Positions 11,662 through 22,835 of a DNA stretch of 64,000 nt are shown here, piece after piece (positions within the stretch are counted from its first letter, which is position 1; each line of letters opens with the position of its first letter). Origin of the DNA: Luzula sylvatica. Taxonomy: Eukaryota; Streptophyta; Magnoliopsida; Poales; Juncaceae. The stretch covers positions 24,960,356 to 25,024,355 of the forward strand of contig OX326956.1 in NCBI GenBank assembly GCA_946800325.1, in the 5' to 3' direction. Made by a program: the position numbers and the translations under genes. Below the pieces are notes generated by a model. The model made no database searches, had not been told where the DNA came from, and saw only the letters and a program-made list of their open reading frames with translations.

Positions 11662-12265
11662 AAGATACAACCTTTGATGCGTGGGCGTGCCTCCCTCGCT
11701 AGCCCTCTTGTTTAACGTCTTGAGCTCGACTTGGCCGAACTTATCTCCGTGGTGTATCATCGTGTTCAAGTAGTTGCTCGTCCATCCATCCATTATCGAA
11801 ATTCGCGTAAAAATGCTTGAGACGATGGCCATTCACCTTGAACGCTTTGTTTTTCTCGTCGCTTCGAATTTCCACTACCCCAAATTTCATCACTTTTGTC
11901 ACCACGAATGGACCGGTCCAACGCGATCTCAACTTACCGGGAAATAACTTGAGACGGGAGTTATAGAGCAATACTTGTTCCCCCACTTGAAATTCCTTCT
12001 TCTTTATCAATTTATTATGAAAAGCTTGTGCTTTTGCCTTGCAAATACTCGAATTGTCATATGCATTGCATCTATGTTCATCTAATTCGAGTAATTGCAA
12101 TTTTCGAGCAAAGGCATCTTTTGGGTAATCGAGAATAAGTTGTTTAATAGCCCAATATGCTTGGTGCTCGATTTCAACCGGCAAGTGGCACGCTTTTCCG
12201 TATACTAATTTAAATGGGGTCATACCTATTGGAGATTCGAAAGCGGTTATATAGGCCCAGAGCAT
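11662..12265 (-). pseudogene. Athila-like gypsy integrase C-terminal fragment
   Basis: The 174-residue minus-strand frame (11741-12265) carries the hallmark of the Athila/Tat integrase end: a PIGMTPFKLVYGKACHLPVE block, an EHQAYWAIK block, then VLLYNSRLKLFPGKLRSRWTGPF, the C-terminal DNA-binding part. The catalytic core is absent because the frame opens at the junction with Copia-D leader DNA at about 12266. Downstream (11740-11662) the typical GAGCTCAAGACGTTAAAC sequence after the integrase stop is present. The element's 3' end is at 3598-3677, on the other side of the Copia-A insertion. Confidence 0.85.
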
Positions 12266-12267
12266 CA

Positions 12268-12865
12268 GGACGGACCATATAAAACAATTTTGCCTCGATT
12301 TCCAAAAACTTTTCAGGTTCGTCCGTCATGACGATTGGTTATAGCGTCACGATGGACTGTATTGGTCCGTCACGACGCCAGCCAGTGCGTCAGGATGGAT
12401 TGTACAAAATAATTTTGTACAAACTTCCAAGAGCCATTTGGGCTTCCTCCGTCACGACGAACCAAACGGTCCGTCGTGACAAACCAAATTACACAGTGCG
12501 TCATGACGCACAACTTTTGTGCGTCATGACGGACCAGTGTAACGGCTCAGATCCAATTCTTGGATTTCCCGATACCCCGAGTGAGTTATGACGGATCATA
12601 TGGTCCGTCATGACGCACCAGACTTGAAAATTATTTTTACTTTGTAATTTTGACTGATTTTAATCGTTTAAAAAATGATTAATCATGAACTTTTCATGAT
12701 TACTTCTAGATTCTTTGGATTATCTCATCATCAAATACTAATAATTTTTTGATGGTCCTAATTTTACAACTACATGATTATGTCCTAATTTCTACATGAA
12801 ATTCCGAATAATTTTTATTCGAAATTGATTCGACGATCGAATCGCGACGATCACTCTGATAACAC
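12268..12865 (-). other. Copia-D leader with CCGTCATGACGG cassettes
   Basis: Lies on the internal side of the LTR at 12866-13799. It ends in a degenerate PBS whose minus strand reads TGTTATCAGAGTG, one mismatch from the usual 12-mer. From 12320 to 12620 it carries about ten GTCCGTCATGACG-type palindromes, often in pairs, the same motif as inside its LTR (13478-13680). Upstream it is cut at an Athila fragment, so the rest of the element is lost. No gene is seen. Confidence 0.65.
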
Positions 12866-13799
12866 TGTTGGGTATTGGCGTCGCTACCGAGCCCCACGCA
12901 GTGGATTGAGGAGCCCGGTCCAACCCGATCCCGAGGACCACGTCGCCGATCCGAACGTACAAATCATATCTGCATGCAACTGCCTATAAAATTAACTCTT
13001 AATTCATATATAATCATACCGCGTGAAATTGATCACGGACACGGGGTGACAATTTCGTACTTGCTGTCTTGCTCGCTTCGATTCCGGTAACACGCACGTC
13101 CCATGCCCATGCGATTAGTCACCTAGATTGAAGCTCCGATTTGTCGTATACAACCGGAATTGCTCTTGTTCGTCTCCGACCTTGCTCAACCTTGATTACA
13201 ACAGAAAGTTTCAGCCGGAACTTCTCTACTCGTATCCACCGCGAGCCTCGTCTCTCGGTTACGCATGATTTCCCTAAAATCACCGTAAACTTGCTTAAAT
13301 TCCTTAATCTCCAATGGAGCTTTCTCTCAACTTGTCTCACAAGTTTCTGCCTTTTCTTAGATCTAGAATGACCAGAGAGAGAGAGAGAGAGAGGAATTGC
13401 TCATATCTTATAATCAAAGCCTCCATTAATAGGGCATTAATGAGTATCAAAACTGTCAATCCAGAATTTGGATCACAGTCCGTCATGACGCAAGATATGG
13501 TGCGCCGTGACGGACGTGTCACGAGTACTGGATCTAGCCGTTACACATATGCTCCATCATGACGGACAGGATCGTCCGTCATGACGCACCTCCGTCATGA
13601 CGCAATGGATGGTTCGTCACAACGATATACTCACAAATTGGTCTGCATAGAAATGCACTAGTGTGCGTCATGACGGACTATGTAATTTCTGTCAGATTTG
13701 CATAATCTTATTATGCATCCAATCATTCCGACGAACGCGTACGTTCATCTACCCTCATGTGTACAATCTACTAGTTGATATGTAACTGTATTTTTTTCA
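12866..13799 (-). repeat. Copia-D LTR (5' LTR, minus sense)
   Basis: Starts TGTTGGGTATTGG and ends TTTTTTTCA. The same family appears complete as the solo LTR 38010-39016 and as fragments at 39284-39640 and 42114-42262. It shares only its ends and general layout with Copia-A. At 13478-13680 it carries CCGTCATGACGC cassettes; downstream in the sense direction come an AT-rich box (about 13425) and a short GA run (13376-13394). Confidence 0.8.
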
Positions 13800-14792
13800 A
13801 GAACTAGTCGTAATCGGTCACGCAAGTTGAGAATCTTTGAGCGGAAGGAAAAGAATTAGATCTAAGATCTAGGGATGTGAAGAATTATCAATATTTTGAT
13901 CAAAGCTTGGTTTTTTCTCTTTTAGAATGGGGAATGAGTTTTTCTTAATTGGTTGGAGAGAAAAACCTCAAGGGGGTCATATATATAGAATACATAATTT
14001 TCCTTTGAAAAACAACTTTACTGTATATTTCGTTCGAACGCACCATTCGGTTCGTTCGAACGGACTATAAGTCAAACTAGCCGTTATGTACTAATTATTC
14101 AAAGCTTGTGATGGTTCGTTAGAACGTACCTGAGGTTCGTTCGAACGAACACTGTATTTTGAATATGGCATATCAATTCGTTCAGAACGAACTGGCTCGT
14201 CCAGTTCGTTTTGAACTTATCATTATGGTTCATTTGAACGCACATAGTGGTTCGTTCGAACGAACAGTAATGATTATTTATTGTGAGAAAATGGAGCATC
14301 ATCACAGGTTGAGTTCGTTCGAACGCACGGAGTGATTCGTTGGAACGAACTACACTGTTCAATTATAGTGAATTTAACGAGTGTTATTATTAAGATGTTC
14401 GTTTGAACGCACTGTTGTTCGTTCGAACGAACCATCTCAGGTTTCTGATTTTGCCATATTTGTTTTTCATGCGATTTGAATAATTAGTTTGATCTTGATA
14501 ATTCTAATGTATGTCTAGGGATACCTATGATGTATCTTTGGTAATTTTCCAACTTGCGGAAGTCTTTGACTTCTTGACTTGATAATGCGTTTTCGATTTC
14601 GTCTTCTCAAGCGTCTTTACTTCTTCAATGTCTTGGACTCTTTATAGTCTTGGTCTTCGTTTACGATGATTGTCTTCTTTTGATCCATTTAGCGGTGTGT
14701 ACTTATATCTCTACAATTTGTACTTATACAAAGTGATTAGTAGTATCGATATTGTTTTGAAATAATCAAATCATAAAAAATTTGACTCAGCA
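13800..14792 (-). repeat. Sirevirus-like LTR fragment
   Basis: The right end (GTAGTATCGATATTGTTTTG, AATAATCAAATCATAAAAAA, TTTGACTCAGCA) corresponds to the end of the LTRs at 53664-55068 and 61552-62956. The left part shares the AATCGGTCACG block. The Copia-D LTR replaces the far end at 13799. A TATA-like CTATATATATG (minus strand, 13978-13990) lies next to a TTCGAA cassette array. Confidence 0.65.
14030..14435. repeat. TTCGAA palindrome cassette array
   Basis: At least six cassettes built of two palindromes near GTTCGTTCGAACGAAC with a short spacer, for example 14114-14150, 14226-14266, 14311-14350 and 14396-14430. Each cassette is about 37-41 bases long. The array lies upstream of the LTR's TATA-like box in the minus-strand sense. 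Confidence 0.85.
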
Positions 14793-14929
14793 AAGAGGAT
14801 GTTTTTCGATCCATACAGAAGCGGCATTCGTCGGGTGCGGACCATGGGGGTTGAAACGCATCCACGGCACGTGGGGTTGTTTTTCATCGTGACGGTTTGG
14901 AAGCAACGGAAGCCATTGAACAAGAGCTT

Positions 14930-15610
14930 TGGTTTTGCTAATTTTAGGATCTGGATATGGATCTGGTTGCTAATTTTAGGATCTGGATATGGATCTGGAT
15001 AAGCATCCACGGCACCGTATCCGAAGAAATATCCGGATTCGAAAAAAATATCCGAATCCGAGTGGATCCGGATATGGATCTGGTTGCTAATTTTAGGATC
15101 CGGAACCGGATTCGATATTCGATTTTGGTGCGGGAACCGGATCCGTGTTCCGGATCCGGGTATTTTTAGGATCCGGATACTCAGAACCGGATTCGAGTAT
15201 CCGGATCCGGATCCGAATACATATATTATATATTATTTTTATGTATTATATTTGATATTAGTTGAAAAAACATATACAGAGTAATGATTTGTGAGTGATT
15301 TAAACTCACAATCGTAAAGTTACGTTTAAATATAATCAAGTTTATCGTTCATGTCACAAATTATATATATTTATAGCTAAAAAGTAAGTCATGTTATGAT
15401 AACATATTATCCGTTTTAATATCCGAAAAAAAACCGTATCCGTATCCGACAATATCCGAACCGTATCCGTATCCGTTTATTATCCGAACCGTATCCGGAT
15501 CCGGGTAATTCCGTATCCGGATCCGTATCCGAAAAAAAATATGGATATGGATCTGGTATGACCACTATCCGAACCGGATCCGAACCGGATCCGAACCGTT
15601 GACACCCCTA
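14930..15610. repeat. Degenerate GGATCCGGATAT-type hexamer repeat region
   Basis: Dense GGATCC, GGATATGGATCTGG and TATCCGAACCG repeats at 14945-15225 and 15420-15600, with an AT-rich centre between them. The two flanks are inverted relative to each other (GGATCCGGAT against ATCCGGATCC), like a long imperfect fold-back. The right edge reads GTTGACACCCCTAG, resembling the TIR of the hAT-like element at 16306-17238. A matching left TIR is not visible, so it is probably a truncated non-autonomous DNA transposon. Confidence 0.55.
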
Positions 15611-16108
15611 GATACGGGTATCCGATACGGATACGGGTGTGATACGGCTGCGATACGTATCGGATACGCCACGTGGCGTATCCGATTATTTTAATATTTA
15701 TTTTTTTCGGATACGGCGGGGTACGGCAGGATACGGCTGGGATACTCCATTTAGGATACTTCGGCCCAATATATGTTTTGGCCCATAATATTGTTAAATA
15801 ATTTGTATATGATACTTCTAGGATACTTCTAGGATACTTCTAAAATTAGTTTTAGGATACTTCTAAAATAATTTAAGATAATTTTATGATACTTGTATTG
15901 TTATGTTTATTTTTTTTATTGTCATGATATTTAATTTAAAAATATTATTTAATTGATTAGTTATTTATTTATTATATATAATATAAATATATTAAAATAA
16001 TAACTATATAGCCGTATCCGTATCCGTGATTTTTTCAAAAATTGCCGTATCGCCGTATCCGTATCGTATCGGATACGATACCCGTACCCGTATCCGTGCA
16101 ACATAGCC
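15611..16108. repeat. GATACGG-repeat fold-back element remnant
   Basis: The left side carries GATACGGGTATCCGATACGG repeats; the right side carries the inverted form GCCGTATCCGTATCCG, ending CGTATCCGTGCAACATAG. An AT-rich core lies between. The arms could pair over more than 100 bases. The layout fits a non-autonomous terminal-inverted-repeat element, but I could not fix a target duplication. Confidence 0.5.
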
Positions 16109-16305
16109 TAAAACGTTATAAACATATCCAAGAGCATATACCATTAAATATTTCCAATGTGGTACCTTTTAAATATTAGTACACTTTTTTTTTGGGTCCG
16201 ATACGGTGTCTTCCGATTCACCTCAACATCTTTGATGAAAATATAAAAAATGATAAAATGAGATATTTACGACAGCATTAACATATATGATAATAATGTA
16301 TTAAA

Positions 16306-17238
16306 TAGGGGTGTACGTAGACCGGGTTGGACGGGTTTTTATCCAAAATGTAACCCAACCCATCTAGAATGGATTTTCATTTTTTCCAACCCAACTCGAC
16401 CCATTATAGCTATACAAATTTTCAAACCCATCTAGACCGGGTTGGGCGGGTTGGGCGGGTTAGCCGGGTTTTTTCGTAGGTACATACTATAACGATATAT
16501 GTTCATATGTTCATCAAAAAAATATGCAAGAAGATTTATATTTTTTAATTAGATCATCAAAAAATATTTTACAAACACATAAACCAAAACTAAATATGCA
16601 TAATCAACTTCTCATTTTATTTATTATTCTTTCTGACAATAATTATAAAACACTGATTATGCATATTTCGTCTCAAAGTCAAGACTAATTATTGATTTCA
16701 TGACAAAACTAATATAGTGATATCATAAATAAATAAATAAATAAATAAAAACCTTACTATTAAAAAACACAAAATAGTAACAAAGGACGAAGTTTACTCT
16801 TAAATAAAATAACAAAATAACAAAAGAAGAATATTCAATTTTTGTCCGAAAACAAAACATGTCATATGATTTAAGTTAAGAAATTTTGTATTTTAATTTG
16901 AGAAATTTTAATTACTTGATAAACATAATATTCAAGTAAGACAAAAGAGATAAGTTGCTATATAATATTGAAAATTATTAACAATAAATATATTATAGCA
17001 ATATAATTTACGAAAAATAGTATATCATATAATTTATATTAAAAACATAAACAATTATTTGGAAATTTGGAATTGTACGGGTCGGGTTGAGTTAATGCGG
17101 GTTTTTGTTTCGAACCCGTAACCCAACCCATACTTCCGGGTTTGTCAAAGTTTCAACCCAGACCCGACCCAACAACTTCGAAACTCGAAATAAACGGGTC
17201 GGTCCGGGTCAGGTTGGAGAATTTTGTGTACACCCCTA
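16306..17238. mobile_element. hAT-like non-autonomous DNA transposon
   Basis: Starts TAGGGGTGTACG and ends GTACACCCCTA, giving terminal inverted repeats of about 11 bases, followed inward by GGGTTGGACGGGTT on the left and the inverted ACCCG-rich form on the right. Flanks are GTATTAAA (16298-16305) and GTATTAAT (17239-17246), an 8-bp target duplication with one mismatch, as expected for the hAT superfamily. The interior is AT-rich with no transposase frame, so it depends on enzyme supplied elsewhere. Confidence 0.75.
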
Positions 17239-17246
17239 GTATTAAT

Positions 17247-18555
17247 TAATACAACAATTATATTTCAATTGAATTGTTAATATCCCAACTAATTATTCTA
17301 AAACTTCGTATCAAGAAAATTATAATAGGCTAGAGATTACCCGCGATTCGCAACGGTTTTTTTTCATTTGTTTTGTCATACACATAATATATCGTTATGA
17401 TTTTTCGGGATTAAAACACAGAACTTTGTGAAAATAAATATCATATTAATTAAGAAAATTTTATGATGACAAAATTCTTGTATTATTTTTTAATCCGACA
17501 CAATTCGAACTGTTTACTTAATAATTTAATGCAACACATACAAAAAAATAATAAATGTTAATATAAGATAATAAAATAACCGTGGTATAAATAAAAAGCA
17601 AAACCATGGGATATTATAAATTTTCATATCTAAAAATAAGAATAATAACATTTTAAAAGTTCAAAAAAATTAGTTTAGTCTGAAATTTTTTATGTTTCAT
17701 GTTTATTATTGAAAAAAAATATATAAGCTAAAGAAATTATTTGTGTTTAGTAAATAAATATCTATACTTTCATTATTTTTTTAAAGATTAACATGAAATT
17801 ATTTTAAGTAAAAATACAAATATAACATACTTACTAGTATGTGCAATTTTTTTAGTTATGGTCTTAAAAATAATAATAATTAGGCTTACAAGTCATTAAT
17901 GTAATTATACTTATTTATATATAAATTATTTTACATAATTGTTTTCATAATTTTAAGTTAGAGAAAAATATTGAATATATGATAATATGGATCTCAAAAT
18001 AAAGATAAAGTTCAATTGAATATATTTCTTAATTTTATAAAATTATATTATGAAAAATACTAAAAATATTTGATGTATGTTTTATGATATTATATATTAA
18101 TTTATTAATGTTAGATATTTAAATTTTTCACATTTTATTTGTATTCACAATTGATTATGTAACATATTGTGAAAAAATTCAAAATCAAATACAACTGATC
18201 TAACATAAATCTAACGAATAATATTTTGACACATCATCAGTGTAAGCTGATGTGACCTTCTAAAATTACTTAAAACAATGTGTAAAATAAGAACACATAA
18301 ATGTCTATAAATAAAACATAATCACACAAAGTAAAAAATTAATATGTGGTACATATGTTGTCACATATCATAATTTAATGGTTGAAATAATTATGATAAC
18401 GTGACTAGAAAAAATTGCATAAATATGGATCCAAAATAAAAAGTTGGTAAATTCGGAACATACAATATAATTTTACCTTTTTACTTATGTGTGTGTGCCC
18501 GACTAAATAATAAAAGAGGGCATATGTCATGCCCCTGAGATTCCCTGACAATTCT
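17247..18555. other. AT-rich DNA without recognised feature
   Basis: Very AT-rich sequence on both strands with only short frames and no domain, repeat boundary or RNA gene that I can support. It may be old transposon or intergenic DNA. Confidence 0.5.
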
Positions 18556-18734
18556 CCCACATTAATTAATGACACAATTAGTAGTATCAATTAGCGATTA
18601 ATTTATAATTATTTATTTTTAAATATTTAGAATTAATCATAAATTGGTATGGACCTTAATTACGTATTAAATTTTTAATAATTATGAATTAATTATTAAC
18701 CCATTTTGCTAATTGTGTCATTAATTAGTGTGGG
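18556..18734. mobile_element. 179-bp hairpin MITE-like element
   Basis: The 26-base left end 18556-18581 (CCCACATTAATTAATGACAC...) and the right end 18709-18734 are inverted repeats with a single mismatch. The interior is also roughly self-complementary (AATTTATAATTATT against its inverse), so nearly the whole unit can fold back. No open frame. A clear target duplication was not found, so family assignment is left open. Confidence 0.65.
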
Positions 18735-19185
18735 AAAAACGAGGGGAAACGAAGGAAAATAGTATAATTTCCTTTAATAAAATCGATGACATGATCATAA
18801 CCTCGACCACAATAATATTGTTTTCTCGGACGGTTCATACTAAATTCAATTTCGTAAATTGTGGTATTCAACAAATTGCCGGTCTTTTTCTACCACCGTT
18901 CAAGACCGACGACCCGAAGTCAATCCTCGGAAGTTTATTTTGTTTGTTTTCAACCATCCCCACACATTGATGATAAGTCGTCTCTTAAAGTCGTTAAAAG
19001 TCTATTTCAGTGATTACTTTTAGTTGCTCAATTCTATTTCCGTGATTATTTTTAGTTTTAAATAATATCAGGGACTTTATGTCACGAGGATTTATAACCA
19101 TAACATTTTCTCCTATCTTAATAAGTACAAATTTTATGGTCAAGCCATGTGTGGAATTGGAGCTGTTTCATTATTATATTGACAA
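18735..19185. other. No recognised feature
   Basis: Moderately AT-rich. A short frame at 18728-18970 has no recognisable domain and overlaps the MITE-like end, so I do not call a gene. Confidence 0.4.
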
Positions 19186-19880
19186 TCGGACGTGTCGGGT
19201 CGGATCGGATCGGATCGGGTCATTTCGAATTCGGGTCGTTAGGATCATCGGATCGTTCGGGTCGTGGGACGTTTCGGTTTACGAGACATTCGGTTCCGGA
19301 TCATTTCGATTTTCGGGTCGTTTTGATTTTCGGATCGTTCGGTTCCGGGTCGTTTCGATTTTTGGCTCATTCGGTTCGTGGTCGTTAGGGTCTTGGTTAT
19401 TTCGATTTTTGGATTATTCGAATTTCCAATATTTGGTTCCGAATCATTCAGTTTTTCAAAAATTTAATTTTCGGGTCATTCGGAATTTATTTTATTTATT
19501 GCGAGACATTGTAACTATAATATATTGATTTTAGCAATAATATATTAATTTTTGGATCTTGGGTTTCGGGTCATTCGGAACATGAGGTTCGGATCATTCG
19601 GGTCGTGAGTTTCCAATATTCGGATTTCGGGTTAGTTGGGTTTCGGGTCTTTCAGGTTTCGGGTCATCCGGTGTTGGTTCGATTTCGGGTTCGGATTATT
19701 CATTTTCTGGTTGATTTCGGGTTCGGCCCATTCGGTTTCGGTTCTATTTCGAGTTCGGGTCATTCGGTTTCGGTGCTGTTTCAGTTTCTTGTCATTGACT
19801 TTTCAACGTTTTTCGGTTCGGGTCAGGTTCGGATTCTGACGGGTCAGATCATTTTTCGAGTCGGGTCACATTTTGTCAGC
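19186..19880. repeat. GGGTC/TTCGG minisatellite-like repeat
   Basis: About 690 bases of degenerate units such as TTCGGGTCGTTTCGATTTTC and CGGGTCATTCGGTTTCGG, opening with GTCGGGTCGGATCGGATCGG and closing with CGGGTCACATTTTGTCAGCT. The apparent frames are low-complexity FGSFR-type translations and are not genes. Similar blocks in plants belong to non-autonomous DNA transposons; that origin is inferred. Confidence 0.7.
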
Positions 19881-20204
19881 TCTATTCATTACTACAAACA
19901 AAGAAATAATGTTTTTCTTTCCGAATAATAATCAATAGATATAAAGTTACGGAATTTCTTGACATCATACACCATCCCCTTCACCAAGTGAATTTGGATC
20001 ATTTGATTTGCTTTTTTTTGGACGTTCTGCATCTGAGTAGTTCATTTTTTTACTGAATCGGATTTTGATAGTTTGTAGGCACTAAATATTCCTCCATTTG
20101 TTTGGATCATTGTGAACTTAGTCTGTTTACCATCCACATAACTTGGACCGGTCTGGACCGAGTCCATTTTTCTTTTTCAGTAAATTCGGAGAGAGTTCAA
20201 TGCC
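19881..20204. other. No recognised feature
   Basis: Flank of the copia insertion. It includes ACCGGTCTGGACCGAGTCC-like sequence and ends in GCC followed by the target duplication TCTCT (20205-20209). No gene is seen. With 32718-33002 it may form one interrupted sequence. Confidence 0.4.
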
Positions 20205-20209
20205 TCTCT

Positions 20210-20855
20210 TGAAGGAAATGCAGTTTCACATCTACGGTAAAATTGTACGTATAAGGATATATGAACATGGTAGTTCATAGAAATATAACATGTGTATTAG
20301 ATGCACATATGTATATATGATATACATAATTATATTGATAAGATAAGATTTTAGGAAAAATCTGTTTGGAACAGTTTTACTAAAATGGACATAATTTTCG
20401 CATACGAACACCGATTTGGATGATTCAACTCTCATAAGTTAGATAATTGGATTATCTACAACTTTCATATTCAGTGGAAAAACATTTGAATAACGTAGGA
20501 CGTTCATTCTAATGAAATACACGAAAGGTGCGACCTGAACGGAACGACCGGTTTGGGCGTGGGACGAACCGGTACAAGCGAAAAGGTGCGAACGAAAAGG
20601 TACGAGCAAAAATGTGCGAACGAAAAGGTGCGAACGAAAAGGTGCGACGTGAACGGAAGTGAAGGCTTCGCAGCGACAAACCCTTCATAAGCGATCAATT
20701 TCGCTAAGTACAAATATTACGTTTATTAGATTTACGTTATATTAGTTATAGGCAATTTGATAAACAAATAGTACATGAGATCTCGGGGATTTGTACTCCG
20801 TCGAGTCCAATAATTATCCGCTGCGCGGACTCGATGGGGTGTAGATAACTCAACA
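20210..20855 (+). repeat. 5' LTR of copia element 2
   Basis: 646 bases, TGAAGG to CAACA. It contains a tandem run of a 12-14-base unit, GCGAACGAAAAGGT, at about 20575-20655. The 3' LTR is 14 bases shorter, which matches one unit fewer. The PBS-proximal end has the ATCCGCTGCGCGGACTCGA palindrome seen in related LTRs. Confidence 0.92.
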
Positions 20856-20856
20856 G

Positions 20857-20868
20857 TGGTATCAGAGC
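20857..20868 (+). other. Primer-binding site (tRNA-Met)
   Basis: TGGTATCAGAGC one base after the 5' LTR, complementary to the 3' end of initiator tRNA-Met. Confidence 0.95.
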
Positions 20869-22223
20869 GAACGTCATACGGTTTGCGTAATCAAATCGCA
20901 AGAAAAATGATTAAGATCATATGTAGGGTCATTTTAGGAAATGTTCCCAAAATTGAAACCTAAAATAAGATTTTAAAGTCAAATTCACAAGTAATCGAAT
21001 GGTAAAATATTATTGGATAATTAATGGTACCATTTAATATCTTGAAAATTGTTTTGCTTCGAAACGAACAAATAATTCCTTATTTGACTACAAAACTTTA
21101 GAATTTTATTTTTATAATTCAATTAAATACATGAAAATCTTGTGAATATAAAACCCAGTAAGTTGATGTATGACACAACAAATCCCTCATAGCGAAATTT
21201 GAAATGATAGAATTTTGCGTAATTACAAACTAACTAGATGTCTCCCATATAAACAGTTGTCATGTTTGTTTACAAATATACGTATGGATTGGGCCTTCGT
21301 CAGGCATGCGTATACGCGTAGTTCAATAGGACAATAACCTTTAGTATAATTCAAATGTGGATTGGGCCTTCGTCAGGCACGTTTAAATTTAAACTAGTTG
21401 ATACGTTTAGTATGGTTTTAGTTTAGATATTCAAGTTAATCGGATTAATTGGATAAGACATAGTTGAAATACACATGATATAATTTAAATACTGAAATTT
21501 CATAAAGTTTGAGAGTCGCATATGATGCGATTGGATATGATCCTACCTAAATAACGAGATCCCACTCGATAGGCCTTCGTCACTTGTGGGAGGATTATGA
21601 AATATGGATCTCGGGTGTTATGGACTTGGAGTCCCGTATCGGTATGAGGGCTATCGATTCGATAAAAATAACACATTCATATAATCATCATATAAGCATA
21701 TAGATTAAGTACGCACGGTTAGGAGTTTAATCTTCATCATCCGTTTAGAAATTTGTTTTCAAGCAACACCAAATATATCGATGAGATCGATATGATAGAT
21801 GGTTTTTGGGCTGGAATTACCTTAATTAATCTTGATAGTCAAAGAATAGTTCTTAGACTTAAAGGAACGTGTTGGACACGGAAAATGGTAGATTCGGGGC
21901 TCGAGGCTTTGGATTTAGAGAAAGCCGGGTTTGATACACTTTAAGAAGGAATCGAACAATATTACGTGCTTTGTGGTGGCATGTATAGACGCAAATTTCT
22001 CAAAATTATTTTGAGAATTCGGGTGTATATGAAAATAAAATACAACGCTCATGAAATAGTTTCAAGAGCTAGAGCGCGTTGAATGGTTCAATGCGGCTCA
22101 AAGAGTAGGTTAATTTTGAGACGCCTTATGGGTCTTTGGTTAACACTCATGTGTTGATGGTACGAGATTTGATCTTCGTGACCGAATATCATGTGCATTC
22201 GATAGATAAGTCGATCCCGAAAT
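20869..22223 (+). pseudogene. Leader and gag remnant of copia element 2
   Basis: The leader holds GGGCCTTCGTCAGGCA twice (about 21294 and 21365) and a third AGGCCTTCGTCACTT near 21570, flanked by CCCAC and GTGGG that can pair. From about 21870 to 22090 the sequence resembles the gag end of element 1 (compare 9234-9022), but frames are broken. The element then stops at GAAAT (22219-22223), where the nested Copia-1 begins. Confidence 0.7.
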
Positions 22224-22819
22224 TGTAGGGTTACGCACGCTTATATCAAAGTGTGCAGCGGAATTAGTCTCGCATGCGTAACCTAATTCTACCGGGATCA
22301 CGCCCTAAAACCAACGAAAAAGGAAGAGTTTCGGAGAATTACCTCGTACAAGTTAGTACGTGTCGATTACTTCTCCAAATCCGTGAACCTTCTCCAAGGA
22401 ATGCTAGTGCAGTCCCTCTACTCGTGTCCACCTTGATTTCGACCGATCGGAAATCACCAACGCCGTTCTAGTCGACGTCACGATTGAATCTCTCAAATCC
22501 TTTTCTCAATTCCCCCTCTCAATCTCTCAGATCTAATCAGAATACTCGTACAAGAAGAATAAGAGAAATGACGGCTCAAAACCCTAGGTCAGAAAAAGAC
22601 TTAACCTAAAACGAAATCAGAATTTCATATATATAGAACTTAAGTCCGTTCTGAACGCACTTTAAGTGTGCGTTCGAACGCACACTGTTCTGACTTCAGA
22701 TAGGAAAGTCCGTTCGAACGCACTCCAAGTTCGTTCCGAACGGACATACTTCTGACAGCAGATTTGTCTATTTATATATAAATTCTTCCAAGTTAATTCT
22801 TAAGCCATATTTTCTTTCA
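22224..22819 (-). repeat. 3' LTR of Copia-1 (nested)
   Basis: 596 bases with TG...CA ends. Two TTCGAA cassettes (22646-22686 and about 22708-22747) stand upstream, in minus-strand sense, of a TATA-like CTATATATATG (22627-22640). Confidence 0.95.
22627..22640 (-). promoter_or_regulatory. LTR TATA box of Copia-1
   Basis: Minus strand CTATATATATG, about nine bases downstream of the nearest palindrome cassette. The same spacing is seen in the sister LTR at 49150-49162. The role is inferred. Confidence 0.55.
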
Positions 22820-22835
22820 AACTCCCTCTTGGATT
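22820..22835 (-). other. Polypurine tract of Copia-1
   Basis: Minus strand reads CCAAGAGGGAGTT immediately before the 3' LTR, the expected place and composition for the plus-strand primer. Confidence 0.8.

Noticed and set aside
14030..14435. CRISPR-like appearance of the palindrome arrays
   Set aside because: Spacers are short and variable, repeats are imperfect palindromes inside eukaryotic LTRs, and there are no cas genes. CRISPR does not occur in plant nuclear DNA.
19079..19928. Overlapping frames rich in FGSFRF-type repeats
   Set aside because: Low-complexity translation of the GGGTC/TTCGG repeat, in several frames at once.
20857..20868. tRNA-Met gene at TGGTATCAGAGC sites
   Set aside because: Only the 3'-complementary 12-mer is present, each time next to an LTR; these are primer-binding sites. 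No cloverleaf is found.
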